A stretch of 26,594 bases of DNA from Gyrodactylus bullatarudis (GCA_012064415.1 SSNU01000097.1:1-26594), one strand, 5' to 3'. Counted from the first letter of the stretch, positions 8,336 to 17,959 are shown. Translations and numbers: made by a program. The notes: a model not told the origin generated them from the sequence alone.

Positions 8336-9278
8336 TACTACTTTGATGGTTATGTTTTTATAAGATCTGACAGAGTTGGTGATAAACATGGAGGAGTTAT
8401 AATTTTTATAAAGAAATCATTTGATATTGTGTCATCAACCTGTTCCTCTATTAATAAGAATGAAATTCTAAACTGTGCTATTAAACTAAATGAGCAAAAA
8501 ATTTTAAACATTATTCTAATCTATAGAAAACCTAATAATACAATTAGTGATGATTCCTCCATAATAAACTCTGTAAATGATTTAGTAAATACAGGCAGTG
8601 AAATCGTAATTCTCGGAGATCTCAACCTTCCTAACGAAAATTGGAATGATCCCAATACTCTACTGGGAACATACCTCTATAGCTTAGGATTACATCAAAG
8701 AATATATACTCCAACCAGACTAAACAATATCCTTGATTACACTTTAACTGAACAAAATTCATTAATAAACTTTGATGTTTCCAACTAAAGACCATTATGG
8801 AGTGTATGCCATGATAACTTTTCCAAACATTGAAATCTTATACGATGTAACCGATATAGATAAATATTTTGAATTCACTGATTATAATACTATTAAAGCC
8901 GTAACAAATGTAAATGATAACCTCTTAACTGCTGATAACTTTCTACAACATTATTCTTACATCTACTCGCTAGCTACAACAACTAAAGAGAAAAAGAATT
9001 TCGATCAACTAGTCTATGGAACCAACGTTACATTAATAAATAAACTCAAGAAATGCCTATCACTTACAAGATCTTCTGAACTAATAATGGAAACACAAAA
9101 ACAAATCGAAATATTATATAAGCAAGAATACGATAGAGTTGAGAAAAAAATCCTAGAGCAAATTGAAAGAAAGCCTAAACAAGGATATTTTTATCTAAAT
9201 AAATATTTCAAGTTTTCAAACAAAAAAAGTAATGATGCATCAATAAAAAGAAAGATAACATTACATCTGAATTTTTAA
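8336..9278 (+). pseudogene. LINE ORF2 endonuclease and linker, copy 2
   Basis: The frame from 8336 gives GYVFIRSDRVGDKHGGVIIF, ILIYRKPNN, VILGDLNLPNENW (catalytic D and N) and a stop after NFDVSN at 8788. An overlapping frame from 8772 restores FPTKDHYGVYAM (the D-H pair) and the linker to KPKQGYFYLNKYFKFSNKK, ending at 9278. The first part of the endonuclease (QNIRSL, TETW) is absent because the copy is truncated at the SLC4 junction. One frameshift separates the two parts. The protein is about 60-75% identical to copy 1 by eye over the shared region, so the two are separate insertions of one family. Confidence 0.8.
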
Positions 9279-9283
9279 GTTAT

Positions 9284-10060
9284 TCCCATACCTAATAGTA
9301 ATGAATTTAGACCAATAACTTTACAAAATACTCTTATGAAGATTATTGACTCAATTCTATTTGTCAAGATTCTCAACATAATTAATTTAAATAAAATTGA
9401 TCCAAATCAGCATGGTTTTTGTCGAGGAAAATCATGCGGAACAAATATATTTGATTTTCTAAACTATGTCTCACTTCTCGAGAAAGAAAAAAAGAAATCC
9501 ATTATCATCTACATTGATTTATCTAAAGCTTTCGACAAGATTTATATTCATAAAATCATTGAAATATGTCATGAATATGGCATATGCTTATATCTTCTTA
9601 ATATGTTAATACAATACTAAACGTAGGCAGTTTGTTTCTCATGAAAATAAAGATTCTACTCCCAAACTAATTACTTCTGGAGTTCCACAAGGCTCTAGAG
9701 TTGGACCTCTACTGTTCAATATTGTATTCTCAAAAATCAATGTTGACGGAGCTAAGATTTTAAAATATACTGATGATATGAAAATAGTTTTCAGTTTTGA
9801 TGATTTTAAGGATATAAATTTTATAAACTCATCATTAAAATCCCTTACTAATGCATAATAAGGGAATGCATAAATGAAAGTAAAACATTCTACATGACTC
9901 CTTTCACAACAATTCCTATCAATAATAATATATGTATTAATGATAAAATAATAAACCCCAAATTCACGGTTCGTGATTTAGCAGTTAAATACAATAATTT
10001 TCTTGATTTTACACAACATTATTATCAACAAATTAAAAAAAGGGACATGTAGATTAAATG
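9284..10060 (+). pseudogene. LINE reverse transcriptase, copy 2
   Basis: RT motifs occur in the expected order: NEFRPITLQNTLMKIID (about 9300), NQHGFCRGKSCGTNIF (about 9405), IIYIDLSKAFDKI with the first catalytic aspartate (about 9507), then after a frameshift at about 9618 SGVPQGSRVGPLLFNI (about 9677), and KILKYTDDMKI with the catalytic YxDD written YTDD (about 9757). After stops near 9855 another frame gives ESKTFYMTPFTTIPI and VRDLAVKYNNFLDFTQHYY, the region where such proteins have K-D-L-G-V. A stop near 10050 ends it. Several frameshifts and stops show it is dead. The motif set fits Jockey/CR1-type enzymes. Confidence 0.85.
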
Positions 10061-10369
10061 TAATTCATAATGAACGATTAACTGATATAAAGTGATTGTT
10101 TCAGGAAAAGAAACAATATAAATGAAGAGAAAGTAATGAACAGATTGTTACAAAATACTATTTATCTTCATAAGGTATAATGCCTCACCGTAAATTACAA
10201 ATGCTTTGATACTAGTTATCATATATGTACCAACTCTTTATCAACGAAAGGAAGAAAAAGAAAAAAAAACATATTAACAAGATGCATTTATAGTATTATT
10301 CTTATATAAAAAACATAGAGCTATAAATATTAAATTATTATACATATTTTGTGAGAAGATTAATTTCTA

Positions 10370-10465
10370 TCAACTTTTTTATATGAAAATGAAAATTGTA
10401 AAGAAGAACATATGTGTTGTTCAATAAATTTTTCATTTCATTTCAATAGATAAAAAATTGCTGAG
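10370..10465. repeat. Imperfect inverted repeat (hairpin) near LINE end
   Basis: The left arm CAACTTTTTTATATGAAAAT and its continuation to GAAGAACA pairs imperfectly with the right arm TGTTGTTC...AATTTTTCATTTCAT...GATAAAAAATTG around a CATATG centre. The arms are about 40 bases. It may be a small MITE-like element or a structured 3' region; no coding capacity is present. Confidence 0.45.
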
Positions 10466-11490
10466 CCCTATCAACTTAGACAGACAAAGATGGAATTTAT
10501 ACCAATTCAGATGAAGATGGAATTAGTTACGCACTATTTTGGAAAATCAGAAACAATTAGCTATTCAATAAGATTAATACCAATCTGAATGAAGCAGAAA
10601 AAAATAGACCGGATTATCAATGAATCACTGTAATGAGATTCAAATGTGGATTTCAGGAATGTAGGTGTACTAGGATGTTATTCTCAATTTGTTATTTTTA
10701 AAATCTACACTTATATTGACGCACGATTAGTTCGTGAGATGTTAATAAAGTAATGGGGATCTGAACTAATGTACCCGATCATATGTTGTTTGAAATAATT
10801 GTCTGTATGTTAATGCTAAAATTTTCCCTTTCAACACATATTACCTATTATATGACTGTATGAATACGGATGCGGTAGGGACATCAATGCTCATGATAAA
10901 GTCTACACTAGGCATATTGTGAAAGAATGAATCATCATGATTTTTTGTCAGATTGAGATTTAAAGATTGAATTTTAATTTCAAAATCGAAAATGAGCATG
11001 ACAGAACTTTGAACACCTAACAATTCCTTTCAATGATCCACTGAGCATTGAAAATTTACAGGATAAATCTTTCATCAGCTTTCTAATAGTATGAGTTTAA
11101 CTCCAATATTTTATCATATGATAGAGAAAAATGATGTCTTTATATCTATTGAAATAAAATGTAAGAAAAACTAATTTTTTAAGCGTTCATAAGGATAAAT
11201 GTAGAGCAGGATAAAAAAACACCATGAGAAATCCTCGATTCTGATTGTTTCTTAAAGGGAACCGATAATATTCGAGTGATACTTGCCCTATATAAACGGG
11301 GAAGACTTGGATTTAAATATATCTCGTCTCACTTTACTGGACTTTTACCTGTATCTACAACTTAAAATACTACCAACTAGACCAGACCTCTTTATTAACT
11401 GAGTAAAAGCTATCCCTCTAATTTCTACCCCTCAATAGTCTCTGTTGTAAATCGTAATTATTTATTAGTAGACATATTTACCCAAAATAG
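10466..11490. other. Intergenic, no gene recognised
   Basis: No recognisable protein was seen in any frame. A short phrase ATACCAATTCAGATGAAG near 10499 is echoed as ATACCAATCTGAATGAAG near 10578, a weak 80-bp-spaced direct repeat. Confidence 0.5.
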
Positions 11491-11494
11491 ACTA

Positions 11495-11630
11495 AAAATT
11501 ATTAGATTCTAAACTCATGTGGAAGGTTAGAGAACAACAAGCGTAAATTTGAGTGATAAACGTTGTATTTCACCGGGTCTCTTCAGACTCTACCCCGGTT
11601 AACATATAAATACTATTACAATGCTCTATT
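11495..11630 (-). repeat. Hammerhead-bearing repeat unit at gap edge
   Basis: On the minus strand this reads: GCATTGTAATAG-like leader, hammerhead (11551-11600), then the tail TTCTCTAACCTTCCACATGA and GTTTAGAATCTAATA. The leader is nearly identical to the minus-strand sequence 14541-14590, and the tail matches the one after 17856 (TTCTCTAACCTTCCCCATGA). The N gap begins exactly within this leader. Confidence 0.7.
11551..11600 (-). ncRNA. Hammerhead-like ribozyme motif (copy 3), well conserved
   Basis: Minus strand: CCGGG arm, GTAGAGT, core CTGAAGA (C U G A N G A with N7 = A), G, loop ACCCGG, T, GAAA, stem III around ATACAACGTTTAT with one mismatch, then C and the predicted cut before ACTC. 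Stem I is GAGT/ACTC (4 bp). CCGGG pairs perfectly with CCCGG of the loop, and a flanking A-T can extend it to 6 bp. All universally conserved hammerhead core bases that I can check are present. Stem II is reduced to at most a G-U pair. Confidence 0.72.
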
Positions 11631-11913
11631 NNNNNNNNNNNNNNNNNNNNNNNNNNNNNNNNNNNNNNNNNNNNNNNNNNNNNNNNNNNNNNNNNNNNNN
11701 NNNNNNNNNNNNNNNNNNNNNNNNNNNNNNNNNNNNNNNNNNNNNNNNNNNNNNNNNNNNNNNNNNNNNNNNNNNNNNNNNNNNNNNNNNNNNNNNNNNN
11801 NNNNNNNNNNNNNNNNNNNNNNNNNNNNNNNNNNNNNNNNNNNNNNNNNNNNNNNNNNNNNNNNNNNNNNNNNNNNNNNNNNNNNNNNNNNNNNNNNNNN
11901 NNNNNNNNNNNNN
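11631..11913. other. Assembly gap (283 N)
   Basis: A run of N of 283 bases. It separates a hammerhead-bearing repeat from the C-terminal codons of a minus-strand PLE nuclease, so the missing bases probably hold the end of that PLE ORF and its 3' repeat. Any apparent reading frame across it is meaningless. Confidence 0.99.
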
Positions 11914-12320
11914 TTTGTGTAGAGCACTGAGTAGGAGTTCCAACATCTAGACTTAGAATTCTTCCGATCTTGGCAATCTGCTTGCTCTTGATGTGGACAT
12001 CACGACCTTTGAATCCTAATTTATTTGCAAGTTCCTTGTGGACACATAGATTTGGTTTGAGCTTGGTGATGAAATGGCTCTCAGCGCAGCTCAAATTTGC
12101 TTGTCTGGTCTTGCTCGATTCTGTTGGATTGACCTGGTATAAGATTTTGAAGTTCAGCGCATCTGCGGAGTGACCTGTTGCCTCTAGATGGTGTTGAACT
12201 GCACTGTTATGTTTTGGCCTTACTCTTACTCTCTCTCCAAGTGATCGGGTCGTTCGTCCAACATATGAAGATCCACATGAGCATTTGAAGTGGTAAATAA
12301 CCCCTTTCTTTTTCAGCTTT
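11914..12320 (-). pseudogene. PLE GIY-YIG nuclease, C-terminal part of ORF
   Basis: The minus strand is open from a TAA near 12333 to the gap. The GIY-YIG signature is GVIYHFKCSCGSSYVGRTTR (starting about 12304), followed by the conserved arginine helix LGERVRVR, HHLEATGH, and the region SCAESHFITKLKPNLCVHKE with its metal-binding glutamate (AES). The next block, KLGFKGRDVHIKSKQIAKIG, is shared with the fragments at 13543 and 15815. This is the best-preserved nuclease in the window. The upstream part (IQRPQ, stop, RSKLKKK) looks like the usual lysine-rich lead-in. The C-terminus is lost in the gap, so integrity cannot be judged. Confidence 0.82.
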
Positions 12321-12589
12321 GATCTTTATTGCGGCCGTTGGATGAGTTTGAGCTTCCTGCCTGGAAATGTTCGCTTAGTTATATTCGACAGTTTGTTTGA
12401 CTAGAAATTAATTTTCATCTAAAAAATCTTTCGAAAAAGATTTTTCTACTGATCATTTCTATACTCTGATGTTTCTAATTGTAATTTCAAAAATCTTCTA
12501 GAAATTTAAAACCATAATTAATAATTGTAAAAATCTTTCTAATTATTTTCCTCACATATGGAGTGGAGTTATAATCCACTTCACTTGTA

Positions 12590-12740
12590 CAATGAGTCAA
12601 ATTTGAATTCTGTTAAGAAATACCAGTTAACCAATATGCCTGATTTTTCTACCTTAGATTTTTCTTTAGATGTTGTTGATTTGTATGATAATATCCCTTT
12701 AGAAGAAGGTTTTTCCATGTTTATATTTAATTAATTAATT
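12590..12740 (+). pseudogene. PLE reverse transcriptase fragment (motif A)
   Basis: One plus-strand frame reads LNSVKKYQLTNMPDFST, then LDFSLDVVDLYDNIPLEEGF. FSLDVVDLYDNIPLEE matches PLE RT motif A (F-D-V-x-S-L-Y-x-N-I-P-L-x-E), whose aspartate is catalytic. Stops begin right after (near 12732) and no further RT motifs are seen downstream. It is an isolated remnant pointing away from the minus-strand nuclease at 11914-12320, so the two belong to different insertions. Confidence 0.65.
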
Positions 12741-12744
12741 ATGT

Positions 12745-13540
12745 TCGAATGATTCACATAGATGTTCAAGAAATCCACTTAAATACATAATTTAGAAATA
12801 TGTAAGAAAATATATTTAGGACCAAATATGCATTTCTCAAAGGATCATCAGTGGTCACTCTTTGAAAAGGATAAAATTAAAGTTTGAATGAAAAATAATA
12901 ATTTACAATTCATATAGAAATAGTATAAGTTAATGAATGGAAATAAGAATATTATGTAAGCTGAAAAATACACCAAAAACTCTTCAATAAATAGCAACAG
13001 TGAAGAGAAAAAGGTGAAAAAGCTCACATAGGCCATGGTAGTTGAAGATTAAATGAATAATTCTTTTGAACACACAAATAGGTTTATACATGTTGATGAA
13101 AAATTTCACCCACACATCTGTGCTGTCTGATTGTGTCTTATTGGCTTAACGCTTTGTGAGAGTTTAGGGAAAGCTAAAAAATCTGCATGAAAAAAATTTT
13201 ATCTCGAGAAATTATGTATGATATAGATTCTCATACATTCTAAGCAACTAGTTTTTAGTATAAAGGTTTAAAAGTGAGTCGATAAAGTAGAATCTTTATG
13301 AAAAAATTATTCAAGGAGATAGTGATAGAATGTGTGAGTTTTTCCGACAAAAGATAATTATTATAATTATAATTTACGAATAATTAAGTGGTCACGAAAA
13401 TATTCCGTTTTCTTATAGAACCCAAAATTTTCAAGTTTTTTTCATGATTAGTGTTTTGAAACATACATGACTAATATTAAACATTTATTCTCGTTAGTTT
13501 ATTAAATTTGTATACAGTATAATGAGTTGAATTTGGGCGA
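12745..13540. other. AT-rich intergenic, nothing recognised
   Basis: No recognisable coding, RNA or repeat feature; the short frames are AT-rich and hydrophobic by composition. Confidence 0.5.
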
Positions 13541-13542
13541 GG

Positions 13543-13712
13543 GATGGACTTTAGGTTTGAGAATTCTTTCGATCTTGGCCGATTGTTTAAAATTTATGAA
13601 TATGTCGCGGCTTATGATCTTTATGTAGTTTGAAGGCATTCACTTTTTGAACACAATAATTTGGCTTCAGTTTCAAAAAGAAGTGGTTTTCCGCACTCAG
13701 GAAAGGCTCGAG
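13543..13712 (-). pseudogene. Decayed PLE nuclease C-terminal fragment
   Basis: This aligns at DNA level with 11955-12095 (GAATTCTTTCGATCTTGGCC against GAATTCTTCCGATCTTGGCA at one end). The minus-strand translation gives LLFETEAKLLCSKSECLQTT, in the place of HFITKLKPNLCVHKELANKL, followed by stops. The nuclease signature itself is missing. It is a short, strongly decayed piece of the same PLE family. Confidence 0.6.
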
Positions 13713-14489
13713 TCAACTTGGTAGAGAATCAAGAAGTTTCCTCCGTAAGCTACGTGCCACGTCTCGAGTAAATTATGCTAAACGATACTAGAGGGGCGCA
13801 AGGGTCAATAAAAGCCGCATATAGAAATAGCATTTGAACGAAGAGTATGCCCAAATAATTTTCGGGTTTAAGTTGGTTTCATTCAGTTATGACTTTAACA
13901 GAGCGTCAAATATGATTTAAAGATTTTTAAAAGAACCTAAGTCACATATTCTCGTCAAGATTAAACCAAAAATCAGGCAATGTTTTAAGAAAATGTATTT
14001 GTAAGAATTTAATTTGGTAGAATCCTCATTGATTAAATACCTTTCAGATTAAAGATAAAAAATGTTTGGTGAGTATGTCATGCATTGTAAAACTACAAAC
14101 GGAGAAGGCTATACTATACCATTAATCATAGCAAAATTAATATGAAAGGCTTTAATGATCAACCCTATCTTGAACTTTTAAAGCGAGCAAGTCCAGGATA
14201 GTAATTATCGTACATTGAAATTGTTTTATTAAATATTTTTTCTAAAGACCATAAATCGAATTGATTAGTACTCAGGATCTTCTTGATTTTCATTAGCTCT
14301 TGTGTAATGCGCCCGGAAAAAAATTTTGCGTCGTTCCACAACCAGAGCATTACCGATTTTTCCATTTTTGAATTAGATTTTCGAGTTGTTTTCTTATTTT
14401 CAAATCTTTCTCAATCAGATATAGTTATCAATTATTACTACAAATTATCAATCAGTAATCATAATTAAACCATACAACAAAAATAATTC

Positions 14490-14532
14490 GTTTGAACGAT
14501 AATACTGTCGAACGTCATCAAGAATATCATTG
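14490..14532 (-). repeat. Conserved coding-like box ILDxVRQYYR
   Basis: Minus-strand NNDILDDVRQYYRSNE; the same box occurs at 21755-21800 (minus, NNDILDEVRQHYRSEE), 26404-26445 (minus, NILHEVRQYYRTN) and 17918-17957 (plus, ILDVVRQ, stop, YR). Here it directly follows a broken hammerhead. It is probably a fragment of an element-encoded protein; I could not identify the protein. Confidence 0.6.
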
Positions 14533-14565
14533 TTGGTTTCTTCAGACTATACCCCGGTTAACATT
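14533..14565 (-). ncRNA. Half hammerhead-like motif (copy 4, truncated)
   Basis: Minus strand AACCGGGGTATAGTCTGAAG then AAACC: the upstream arm, stem I strand and CTGAAGA core match copy 3, and the sequence breaks off inside loop II where AACAATGATATTC begins. The leader to 14590 (ATTGTAATAATATTTAAATG) matches copy 3 almost exactly. It lacks GAAA, stem III and the cleavage site. Confidence 0.6.
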
Positions 14566-14599
14566 TAAATATTATTACAATGCAATATTATATTAAAAA

Positions 14600-15350
14600 T
14601 AATTCGATTTTATCAACTTTTGCGGCAGAAATAATAAAAATGATATGGCTTCTATTATGGGTTTTTGAACTAATAAGGAAGGTCAGAGAAAAAAGACGTT
14701 TCTTGACAGCAATAGTGACGGGAGTTTAAACCTGCTTTCAGTCTTTTAATTGATCTCGCTTTATTGTAAAAATAGATAAAGCTTCTCTAATCTATGATTA
14801 ACATGGACGACGTTCGTCTCAAATTAACACTGGAAATAGTTTAAAATTTAATTTTGATAAAAATTTTTCAATGATTCTAAATTTAAAAAATACATAACTT
14901 GTCATTGTACTTTGAATTAGGTCTATTAAGATCCTGGTATGAGATTTCAACTACAGAATTTCAAAAAGTTGAGACTTTTAGATTCTGATCAGAAAGATAT
15001 CGTATTTTGTTTTTAAAAGCTTGAAAAAATGATCAAAAAGTTGAGTTTGATTCTTAAATACCGAAAAATTCTTAACTCTTATATATTTGACTCAATAGGA
15101 GGATACTTGTATTATAGTTATACATTTGTTCATTCTAAGGTTTGCATATGTGTGTGTATGAAAGTAGGGGAGAGGGGTAGAGAGAAAAAGAAACTAAGCC
15201 CACGATTTATGTATGAATGCAAAATGTGTTTTGATGTATTGCAAGGTCAAACTATCATATACAAAAAATAATCTTCCTAAATTGGTCGACCAAAATAGGA
15301 AAAGAGTGAAATCTTCCAGAATTGTGCAACTTCTTAAATTGCGCACAAAA
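14600..15350. other. Intergenic with a partial element tail
   Basis: The minus strand at about 14672-14705 reads TTTCTCTGACCTTCC, resembling the tail that follows other hammerhead copies, about 100 bp before copy 4. That would be a head-to-tail arrangement of two units. Otherwise only AT-rich short frames are present, including an 80-codon frame at 15029-15271 that I regard as chance. Confidence 0.45.
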
Positions 15351-15360
15351 TATATATCTA

Positions 15361-15415
15361 GCCGGAGTAATAGTCTGATGAACTCGGGTTTAATTTAATT
15401 ATATTTCACTAAATT
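15361..15415 (+). ncRNA. Hammerhead-like motif (copy 6), partly decayed
   Basis: CTAGCCGGAGTAATAGTCTG begins the motif: arm CCGGAG, stem I strand TAGT, core CTGATGA (C3 at 15375). The loop CTCGGG pairs with CCGGAG at five of six positions, a different sequence from the other copies. GAAA is lost (TTTAA). A TTTC|ACTA site follows (TAGT/ACTA stem I). The tail TTCCAAATCCTCAGAATGA matches that of copy 9. Confidence 0.6.
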
Positions 15416-15562
15416 TCCACTTGATTTCCAAATCCTCAGAATGAGTCTTTCATTTAAAAACGAAAATGGAGAAGTATAATTACAGGTTGAACAATACATT
15501 TTTTTCGGAAAGTAACAAACTTATAAGAAAACTAGCACATATTTCTTGTTATTTCTTGCTTA

Positions 15563-15595
15563 CATTCTTTAGACTCAATCCCGATAACATTTTTA
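15563..15595 (-). ncRNA. Half hammerhead-like motif (copy 5, decayed)
   Basis: Minus strand ATCGGGATTGAGTCTAAAGA aligns with copies 3 and 4, with the core changed from CTGAAGA to CTAAAGA. The downstream half is absent. It lies about 220 bp after a minus-strand PLE nuclease fragment (15815-15915), consistent with a PLE terminal repeat. Confidence 0.5.
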
Positions 15596-15814
15596 CACTA
15601 TTATAATAAAATTATTTTGAATTTTTTTATTGGGAAAGGAACAAATTGTTTGGAAGAGGATATCTAATTATTATCTATTTCTGGCTCTATTCAATTTTCT
15701 GTTTCCCACTGTCTCTACGTGGTTTTTCTAGAAGTAATTGATTATCGACTTCTAGTTATTTACATTCAAGCTTCTAGTTTATTTTTGTGTTGAGAATGGA
15801 AATTCAAAGGTTTG

Positions 15815-15915
15815 AGGTTTCTACTTATTTTGCTTGCTCTTAACATTGACATCTTGACTTTTGAAATCCAATTTTCTCGTTAGTTCTTTTGGATGCACAG
15901 GTTTGGTCTGTATTG
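15815..15915 (-). pseudogene. PLE nuclease C-terminal fragment
   Basis: The minus-strand frame gives QTKPVHPKELTRKLDFKSQD, then VNVKSKQNK and a stop. It aligns with KPNLCVHKELANKLGFKGRD, VHIKSKQIAK of the 11914-12320 copy, so the same C-terminal block of the nuclease ORF is represented. It is cut at about 15915, where unrelated proline-rich codons begin. Only about 30 residues remain. Confidence 0.65.
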
Positions 15916-15989
15916 CGAACCAATCCAACCCCAAAGCCTAATAGAACCCAACGAATACCAAGCCGAATCACAAGCTTGCGAAAAAGTCA

Positions 15990-17030
15990 TCAATCTCCAT
16001 CAAGTTATATTCACATGGATATAGTGAATTACTTATTCGTAACATTAGACTCCTGAAAAAGTCTTTTCCCCTGTTGCAAAACATGAGGGCTGGCATAATC
16101 CTGCAAAAAAGAGATCCTTCCAAATCGAGAGCACAACTCTCTCAACTTTTCTTCGCCGTAAATGACTGGATATAATGATAAGTATTGATAGCATGATTAA
16201 GCTCTAAGAGCTCAAAGTGATTTACTCCTCTACAACACCATAATATTGTAATCATAACCTTTTTTGTAAACCTGTTTACATTAGGTTGCAAAAAAGCATC
16301 AAAATTGAAATTCTCTTTATGCAAGACACGAACAACTGGAGAAAAGGGCACATTCAAATCGTTTTTCCATTATTGAATAAACTATACATACCATTTTCAC
16401 CCTGTAGAAATAAAAAAAATTACCTCTTTCCATCAATTTGAAGGCCTCTGATGCAGTGTGGCCGTTAAAGTAAATAATGGTCCAAATTTTTATGTGTGTA
16501 AAAGTCATATTTTTCTCACTATTTGAGAACTAAAAATAATAACATATATAAATAAATTCTACTGTTTTTCCTGAAGCTTTTTTATCCACTGCTTCACAAA
16601 AAGATACAAAAATAAAAGTTAAACATTTTTCCGAGAACTTTCACACAATCTAATAGTTGCATTGTAATAATGTTACTCGGGTAGATTATGAAGAGACAAG
16701 GCGTTTATCACTATTGGAAGATGTTGAGCTGTGCTACCGATGTCATTAAATGTCAAGTTCTTCTTGACACAGAAAATTTGAATTTGTGTATCACGTTTTT
16801 TTATTGGTTTCTTTACATCCTAAGAGCAATTGCTGAACAATTTTTAAGTTTTTGACAATTTTATGGAGATTATGATTCGAGTAAGTATCGAAGCTTGGTT
16901 GATTTTTGTCTGGATTATTGTCTATCACTTGGAAACGGATCACTTACTCAATATACCATAGCTTCTGGGCGAAGAAATCAAGAAAAGTGTTGTAAGTAAT
17001 GCCTTTCTCTCAATAGATCGATTGGTTTGG
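15990..17030. other. Intergenic, no gene recognised
   Basis: Minus-strand frames of 63 and 71 codons around 16142-16508 show no recognisable motif and are probably chance. A plus-strand stretch near 16040-16130 has locally higher GC, but I could not assign it. Confidence 0.45.
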
Positions 17031-17059
17031 TATATGTGAAAAACGGAAAAAGCAATTTT

Positions 17060-17660
17060 CCCGGTCTTTCCATACAAAGGTACAAGCAAGACTATAGTAA
17101 ATAGTAAGTTTTCTAATATCACGAAACGAATTTTTAATATATTGAAATTGAATCAAAGTACTTCGAAGATGTTGAATGTTCGCAATAGAGATACTATACC
17201 AAAACTGAAGCAGAGAGGTTTCATCTACCAATTCACGTATTCTTGTGGGTAAACTACTTTATTTCTAAGTGAAAGAGTCAATGAACATTTGAATCCGAAA
17301 CACGCCAGCTCAGTTCAAGCTTATATCAGAGAAACAAGCAACGTAGCGGATGAATCCAATTTCAAAATCCGGGCGAGCCTTGCAAGGTGAGAGCATCAAA
17401 TCATCATGAAGTTGAAACCGGCCAATAATCAGCTCAACAAAAATTAAAACTAGGAAAGATTTGAAAATAACAAGGCAAAAGTCAATAATCAATTAACCCC
17501 AGTTCAATGTACAGACTCGATAAAATGTGAAAACAACGAGAATAGTTGATGATCAGATTAAAAGCCAAAATCAAAATAGCAAGAAGAGGAAAGGGAAAAT
17601 CTGGCCTAAAAATGAGGGGTAAACGGGATAGGCATAGGATGGCGCTATAAATTATTCCTT
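17060..17660 (+). pseudogene. PLE GIY-YIG nuclease and C-terminal tail
   Basis: The plus-strand frame reads GTSKTIVNSKFSNITKRIFN, LKLNQSTSKMLNVRNRDTIP, then QRGFIYQFTYSCG and a TAA where YIG would follow; in a shifted frame it continues SERVNEHLNPKHASSVQAYI and SNVADESNFKIRASL. The order (connector, D-x-I-P, Y-x-F-x-C/Y-S-C-G, arginine helix with H, SNFKI) is that of the PLE nuclease. From about 17525 a lysine/glutamine-rich tail (IVDDQIKSQNQNSKKRKGKS) resembles the tail at 26455. A hammerhead copy follows 145 bp later (17805), matching a PLE 3' end. The GIY-YIG core is destroyed. Confidence 0.7.
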
Positions 17661-17751
17661 TCATTAAAAAGCAGAAGCAATTATCAGATGAAAGCAATTT
17701 ATGATTCTGCAACTTCTTCCCCCAAATCATATCGAGTAACCGACCAATCAA

Positions 17752-17766
17752 AATTGACCAATGGAA
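17752..17766 (+). promoter_or_regulatory. CCAAT box upstream of hammerhead
   Basis: TTGACCAATGGAAGAG lies about 50 bp before copy 7. Comparable CCAAT/ATTGG boxes stand before the copies at 4411 (TTGAACCAATCAC), 21934 (TTGAACCAATCAG), 20986 (minus, ATTGGTCAAG) and 25311 (minus, GAGCCAATAA). A promoter role is inferred only from this recurring position. Confidence 0.4.
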
Positions 17767-17804
17767 GAGCTCAAATCAATGCATTGAAATAGTATTATAT
17801 AATT

Positions 17805-17856
17805 ACCGAAGTAGAGTCTGAAGAGATCCGGCGTAATATAACGTTTATCACTATAA
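17805..17856 (+). ncRNA. Hammerhead-like ribozyme motif (copy 7)
   Basis: The core CTGAAGA (C3 at 17818) is followed by G, loop ATCCGG, C, then GTAA in place of GAAA. Stem III is ATATAACGTTTAT with one mismatch, ending in TATC|ACT, with a predicted cut after 17849. Stem I is AGT/ACT. The upstream arm CCGAA pairs only partly with the loop. The GAAA to GTAA change should inactivate it. It follows a PLE nuclease in the same orientation and is trailed by TTCTCTAACCTTCCCCATGA. Confidence 0.65.
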
Positions 17857-17917
17857 TGTACGTATTCTGTATTCTCTAACCTTCCCCATGAGTTCAGAAA
17901 TCAATGAAAAAAAATAT

Positions 17918-17957
17918 TCTTGATGTAGTTCGACAATAATATCGTAAAAATGTTTAC
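17918..17957 (+). repeat. Conserved coding-like box ILDxVRQYYR (plus)
   Basis: Reads ILDVVRQ, stop, YR, about 65 bp after hammerhead copy 7. Inverse copies are at 14490, 21755 and 26404. Its position after the ribozyme suggests it is near the 5' end of the element's coding region. Confidence 0.55.
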
Positions 17958-17959
17958 TT

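Larger units (their letters stand above)
8333..10060 (+). mobile_element. LINE copy 2, 5' truncated, with RT
   Basis: The copy starts inside the endonuclease at YFDGYVFIRSDRVGDKHGG, the same words as copy 1 at 7128, and runs through the linker and RT to the C-terminal region near 10060. It is in the same orientation as copy 1. Part of the region between linker and RT is missing at about 9280. A-rich tracts (10250-10270) lie beyond it, but no clean tail was identified. Confidence 0.8.

Noticed and set aside
9775..9800. CTGATGATATGAAAATAG as a hammerhead core
   Set aside because: This is the LINE RT catalytic codons (YTDDMKI); the spacing does not fit a ribozyme.
11563..11950. Long reading frames spanning 11616-11927
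   Set aside because: They consist almost entirely of the N gap.
14165..14365. 66-codon minus-strand frame starting MEKSVMLWLW
   Set aside because: It lies downstream of the VRQYYR box and could be element-derived, but no motif or second copy was seen; not called as a gene.
16142..16508. Minus-strand frames of 63-71 codons
   Set aside because: Overlapping, with no motif, repeat or splice support; such lengths occur by chance.
17482..17751. Minus-strand 89-codon frame
   Set aside because: Antisense of the PLE tail and leader; the plus strand has the similarity to 26446-26594.
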